Assembly: GCA_026386835.1 (NCBI GenBank)
Contig: JAPLMV010000052.1
Coordinates: forward strand, 1 to 8,333
Reading direction: 5' to 3'
DNA length: 8,333 nt
Source of the DNA: Planctomycetota bacterium
GTDB taxonomy: Bacteria > Planctomycetota > Phycisphaerae > Sedimentisphaerales > Anaerobacaceae
Shown: one piece after another, positions 5,187-8,333 of the stretch
Position numbering within the stretch: the stretch's first letter is position 1
How the letters are laid out: the number at the start of each line of letters is the position of its first letter
The notes under the pieces: generated by a model
Databases searched by the model: none
What the model saw: the letters and a program-made list of their open reading frames with translations, nothing else
What the model was told of the DNA's origin: nothing
Program-made: the position numbers and the translations under genes

Positions 5187-6164
5187 ATGGAATTCGACCT
5201 TGAGTATGCAAAGCAGGTGATAGAGACCGAGGCAAAGGCGATAAAGGCCATTGCGGGGATTGTGAACGGTTCTTTCGCCATGGCGGCAGAGATGATTTAT
5301 AACTGCAGCGGGTCTGTGATAGTGAGCGGAATCGGCAAGGCTGGGATAATCGGGCAAAAGATAAGTGCAACGCTGGCATCGACCGGTACACCGAGCCATT
5401 TTCTTCATCCGGCAGAGGCGGTTCACGGGGACCTTGGCAGGTTACGCAAGGGCGACATAGTGCTTGTTTTAAGTTACGGCGGCGAAACGGATGAGATTAT
5501 CAGGCTGATAAACCTTGTCACGCTGCTCGATGTTAGACTGATAGCAATAACAGGCGACGGCGATTCCACGCTGAGCAAGCACAGCGATGTAGTGCTTTGT
5601 ATGGGTAAGATGGCAGAGGCTTGTCCGCTGGGTGTAGCTCCGAGCGTATCGACAACGTGCATGCTTGCGGTTGGTGATGCGATTGCTTTTACGGTGATGA
5701 AGGCGCGTAATTTTGGTGTTGAGGATTTTGTGAGATTTCATCCTGGGGGGTCGCTTGGCGCAAAGCTGATGACGGTAGAGCAGTCGATGATGTTTAAGGC
5801 TGGCGAGAAACTGCCGACAGCAAAGGCGGATGATACGATAAAACAAATGCTTGAAAAGACCGGCGACGTAAAGCGGCACGGGGCGGTGATGATAGTGGAT
5901 AAGAACGGCAGATTAGCGGGCATAATTACTGATGCTGATTTGAGGCGGCTTATGACCAAACATGGTCAGGCGGCGTTTGAGGTCAAGGTCAGTGACATTA
6001 TGACGGCCAACTGCAAAAGGGTTCGCATGGATGCTCTTGCGGCTGCGGCGACGGCGATTTTTCATAAATACAGGATAGATGAACTGCCGGTGGTGGATGC
6101 AGAAGACAGGCCGGTGGGCATGATTGACGTGCAGGATATCGTGATGATAAAGGTTGTTGGTTAG
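5187..6164 (+). CDS. kdsD: D-arabinose-5-phosphate isomerase (KpsF/GutQ family)
   Basis: This 325-residue enzyme converts D-ribulose-5-phosphate to D-arabinose-5-phosphate, the first step toward Kdo for lipopolysaccharide. A SIS sugar-phosphate domain spans about 35-170: S-G-I-G-K-A-G (47-53) with the conserved lysine, A-S-T-G-T-P-S, and H-P-A-E-A-V-H-G-D-L-G (74-84). The family motif F-H-P-G-G-S-L-G follows, with the histidine known to matter in the E. coli enzyme. Two CBS domains fill the C-terminal third (T-D-A-D-L-R-R and the final P-V-G-M-I-D-V-Q-D). ATG 5187 was chosen because AAGGAG (5171-5176) precedes it and the length matches E. coli KdsD (328). A GTG at 5151 would add 12 residues and lies before that box. 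It is followed after 52 bases by the phosphatase two steps later in the pathway. Confidence 0.93.
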   Translation: MEFDLEYAKQVIETEAKAIKAIAGIVNGSFAMAAEMIYNCSGSVIVSGIGKAGIIGQKISATLASTGTPSHFLHPAEAVHGDLGRLRKGDIVLVLSYGGETDEIIRLINLVTLLDVRLIAITGDGDSTLSKHSDVVLCMGKMAEACPLGVAPSVSTTCMLAVGDAIAFTVMKARNFGVEDFVRFHPGGSLGAKLMTVEQSMMFKAGEKLPTAKADDTIKQMLEKTGDVKRHGAVMIVDKNGRLAGIITDADLRRLMTKHGQAAFEVKVSDIMTANCKRVRMDALAAAATAIFHKYRIDELPVVDAEDRPVGMIDVQDIVMIKVVG

Positions 6165-6169
6165 AAAGT

Positions 6170-6197
6170 AGCGTACAGCGGGCAGCGTACAGTACAA
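6170..6197. repeat. 7-bp tandem repeat between kdsD and kdsC
   Basis: The units AGCGTAC, AGCGGGC and AGCGTAC, then a degenerate AGTACAA, fill most of the 52-base gap and end just before the AAGGA ribosome binding site of the next gene. Confidence 0.8.
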
Positions 6198-6216
6198 ACA
6201 CAAAAAGGATAATGAG

Positions 6217-6741
6217 ATGACGAATAAGCCAAAGGCAAAGCTTGCGGATATAAAGCTGCTGGTGCTGGATGTTGACGGTGTTTTGACCGACGGGACTTTG
6301 ATAATCAACGGTGACGGCAGTGAAAGTAAATCTTTTAACTCGCTCGACGGTCACGGCATCAAAATGTGGCGAAGGGCTGGGCTAAAAGTCGGGTTTCTAA
6401 GCGGGAGACTCTCGGGCCCCACGAAATACCGGGCCGAGCAGCTTGGGGTGGATTATGTGTTTGAGGATTGCCACGACAAGCTGCCTATTATGGAAAAACT
6501 CCTCACAGAAGCTGGACTTTCGGCAAATGAAGCGGCGTATATCGGGGATGATTTACCTGATTTGCCTGTAATAATATATGTTGGGTTTGGAGCGGCGGTT
6601 GCCAATGCGGTGGATGAGGTTAAAAAATACGCCGACTATGTAACCAGGCGTCCCGGCGGCAGCGGTGCGGTACGTGAGGTGATAGAATATATTCTCAGGG
6701 ATAGTGGTAAATGGGAAGAGCTTTTGAAGAGGTATATTTAA
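6217..6741 (+). CDS. kdsC: 3-deoxy-D-manno-octulosonate 8-phosphate phosphatase
   Basis: This 174-residue HAD-family enzyme removes the phosphate from Kdo-8-phosphate to release Kdo. All four HAD motifs are present. Motif I is L-D-V-D-G-V-L-T-D-G with D18 as nucleophile and D20 as acid/base. Motif II is G-F-L-S-G-R. Motif III is the lysine in C-H-D-K. Motif IV is I-G-D-D-L-P-D. The C-terminal T-R-R-P-G-G-S-G-A-V-R-E-V is typical of the KdsC group. There is no cap domain, which fits the small tetrameric C0 type; the E. coli enzyme is slightly longer (188). ATG 6217 has AAGGA 7 bases upstream. Kdo-8-phosphate synthase (kdsA) is not in this window, so the pathway is completed from another locus. 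Confidence 0.93.
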   Translation: MTNKPKAKLADIKLLVLDVDGVLTDGTLIINGDGSESKSFNSLDGHGIKMWRRAGLKVGFLSGRLSGPTKYRAEQLGVDYVFEDCHDKLPIMEKLLTEAGLSANEAAYIGDDLPDLPVIIYVGFGAAVANAVDEVKKYADYVTRRPGGSGAVREVIEYILRDSGKWEELLKRYI

Positions 6742-6782
6742 ATAGCGGATAAGAAAAATCAAATATAAAAATTATGGAAGAA

Positions 6783-6817
6783 GAACACAGAAGTCAGAAC
6801 ACAGAACACAGAATGTG
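6783..6817. repeat. 7-bp tandem repeat after kdsC, five units
   Basis: GAACACA, GAAGTCA, GAACACA, GAACACA and GAATGTG stand in register at 6783-6817. Part of the array is also the left arm of the inverted repeat at 6795-6863. Confidence 0.85.
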
Positions 6818-6863
6818 GAATTAAGACAGTCTTACTTCAAACCATTCTGAGTTCTGAATACTG
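6795..6863. repeat. Imperfect 21-bp inverted repeat with nested palindrome
   Basis: The left arm 6795-6815 and right arm 6843-6863 pair at 17 of 21 positions; CAGAATG against CATTCTG is perfect. The 27-base loop contains the palindrome AAGAC-A-GTCTT (6823-6833). It lies in the 142-base gap between kdsC and the LptC-like gene. It could slow transcription or protect the mRNA, but no U-run marks it as an intrinsic terminator. Confidence 0.65.
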
Positions 6864-6883
6864 ATTTATTGAACGGAGTTATT

Positions 6884-8333
6884 ATGATTAAATCACGAAG
6901 ATTTTATATATGGTTTCTGTCAGTTTTGGCGGTGTTTGCGGTATATCTGCTTTACGGCCAGTTGGGTCAGACGCCTGAGATTAAAATTAATACGGGTGCA
7001 GATTTTGACAGAAGCATCGCCGAAAGCAATTCTGTGCAGTTCGAGGGCGAAGTGGGCAAAGTGGGAGGGGTTGGCGTAGGTACGGTTCAGTTTGCCCGCT
7101 TTATGGATTATAACAAGGATAAATCGGTGAGCAGGGAATTTGGTTTTGAAAAGCTGCTTCACGAAGATGGGTCGTTATGGGAAATAGAGAAGCCGTACAT
7201 GAATGTTTTTCGGCCAGATTTGAAGTGTTATTTTACAGCGGATAGGGGTAATGTTCATGTTGAGACTGGTGGTACGGCGAGCCGTCCAACGCCGAAGGAT
7301 GCGAAACTTATCGGCAATGTGACTATCCATGTTTTGCCGGCAAATAAAAGCAATATGAGCGAAAGTTTCATCTATTTCGACGATGTTTCTTTTGCGAGTG
7401 AAAAATCGGAGTTTTCAACCGAGGGGCCAGTCAAATTTGTCAACAAAGATATATTGATGCTGGGCAAGGGGTTTGAACTTGTCTATAACGACCAGCAGGA
7501 GAGGGTCGAGTATCTTAGGATAAACGATTTGGATAGTTTGCGTCTGAAGAGCGGCTCGAGGGCATCTTTGTCGCCTGGGCAAAAAGGAACAGGCACCGAT
7601 GCCGATAGCCGAATAAAAAAAGAATCAGCGGCGGGCGGTGCGGTGGAAGTGAATGCGGCTCCTGTAAAAAAGCGTGAAGGTCAGAACTACAAGGTTGTAT
7701 TGAACAAAAACGTTTTGATTAAGACGCCTGAACAGATAATTTCGGCTGATGAGATTTTGCTTAACAACATTTTTTTATCAAAGGGTTCCGGCGGCGAAGG
7801 CAAGAAAGCTGTTGAAGGTGCGGCATCCGACCAGAACAATTTGCCGATAGTCAGTACGGATACGACAGAGCAAGGCGATGATGTTATCGCAAAAGAAAAA
7901 GAGCCGGACGAACTTTCGATGAAGTTTGATACTGTGGTGACATGCGAGAGGGGGATTTTATTTGCGCCGATGGATTTTCCGAGTGTTTACGGAAGTTCGG
8001 TTGGTTCTGATTCAAAGGCCGAGCCCGGCAGCAATAAAGACCGAACCGATATTAACGATATCAAGGGCCGTGCCAGATTCATTGCGAAAAAGATTGAATA
8101 TGATGTACCCACGGGCAATACCATAGCAATCGGGCCTTCGGAGATTACATTTTATCCGAAGGATATGATGGGTGATAAAAATCAGCAGACATCTGTGCCG
8201 GTTACGATAACCGCCCAGGAAAAGGCGGAATTTTTGCGTGACTTGAATCAGATCAACTTCGAGGGGGACTGCCAATTTACGATGATTCGCCAGGATGGCG
8301 GCACGGAGCAGAAATACACGCTTTCAGCGCAGA
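6884..8333 (+). CDS. Membrane-anchored LptC/OstA-like protein (3' end outside window)
   Basis: The frame is open for 483 codons to the window edge. Residues 6-26 form a single N-terminal membrane anchor after a basic M-I-K-S-R-R, with the remainder outside the inner membrane. The body has strand-rich blocks of the LptC/LptA (OstA) kind, for example the stretch around residues 180-220 ending in L-V-Y-N-D-Q-Q-E-R-V-E-Y-L, then V-L-N-K-N-V-L-I-K-T-P-E-Q-I-I-S-A-D-E-I-L-L. Low-complexity linkers rich in G, S, K and E separate them (about 226-265, 300-340 and 365-385). Proteobacterial LptC is about 190 residues, so this is far larger and may join several jelly-roll segments. Following kdsD and kdsC, it probably takes part in lipopolysaccharide transport. 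CGGAG (6874-6878) lies 5 bases before the ATG. Family assignment rests on context and pattern, not on a search. Confidence 0.65.
   Translation, partial: MIKSRRFYIWFLSVLAVFAVYLLYGQLGQTPEIKINTGADFDRSIAESNSVQFEGEVGKVGGVGVGTVQFARFMDYNKDKSVSREFGFEKLLHEDGSLWEIEKPYMNVFRPDLKCYFTADRGNVHVETGGTASRPTPKDAKLIGNVTIHVLPANKSNMSESFIYFDDVSFASEKSEFSTEGPVKFVNKDILMLGKGFELVYNDQQERVEYLRINDLDSLRLKSGSRASLSPGQKGTGTDADSRIKKESAAGGAVEVNAAPVKKREGQNYKVVLNKNVLIKTPEQIISADEILLNNIFLSKGSGGEGKKAVEGAASDQNNLPIVSTDTTEQGDDVIAKEKEPDELSMKFDTVVTCERGILFAPMDFPSVYGSSVGSDSKAEPGSNKDRTDINDIKGRARFIAKKIEYDVPTGNTIAIGPSEITFYPKDMMGDKNQQTSVPVTITAQEKAEFLRDLNQINFEGDCQFTMIRQDGGTEQKYTLSAQ

Overview
The window looks like a moderate-GC Gram-negative-type bacterium, most likely a planctomycete of the Phycisphaerae/Sedimentisphaerales kind. 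This rests on three observations: an exported protein that joins two dockerin-like EF-hand repeats (D-x-T-G-D ... W-L) to a SUMF1/FGE-type domain; a DUF2344 - RNase G/E - Kdo-pathway gene order; and a 3-deoxy-D-manno-octulosonate (Kdo) gene set, which implies an LPS-type outer membrane. The taxonomic call is inference.

Left part (about 1-2880), an accessory region. A small two-repeat protein with HTH-like segments (220-561, +) is followed by a secreted dockerin/FGE-fold protein (864-1871, +) and, convergent to it, a small membrane protein (1990-2433, -). The last 30 or so codons of the FGE-fold protein have the layout and base pattern of a diversity-generating retroelement (DGR) variable region: NNC codons in almost every place where DGR template repeats carry AAC, between conserved R-G-G and I-G-F-R anchors. 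No reverse transcriptase and no template repeat are in the window, so any DGR machinery must lie elsewhere. The two outer genes are each preceded by a copy of the same 86-bp promoter and leader (71 of 86 identical, in opposite orientation). Each leader can form a basal stem over or next to the ribosome binding site.

Middle (2561-2938): a gene-poor stretch with short palindromes and repeats, a weak promoter, and a 7-bp tandem repeat.

Right part (2939-8333), a conserved chromosomal operon on the + strand: a DUF2344 protein (usual partner of a radical SAM protein, which is not seen next to it), RNase G/E, arabinose-5-phosphate isomerase (kdsD), Kdo-8-phosphate phosphatase (kdsC), and an open-ended, membrane-anchored LptC/OstA-like protein. 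KdsD starts and KdsC finishes the making of Kdo, with a synthase not seen here acting between them, and the last protein probably helps carry lipopolysaccharide to the outer membrane. Several intergenic gaps carry their own heptanucleotide (7-bp) tandem repeat. No tRNA, rRNA, CRISPR array or insertion sequence was recognised.
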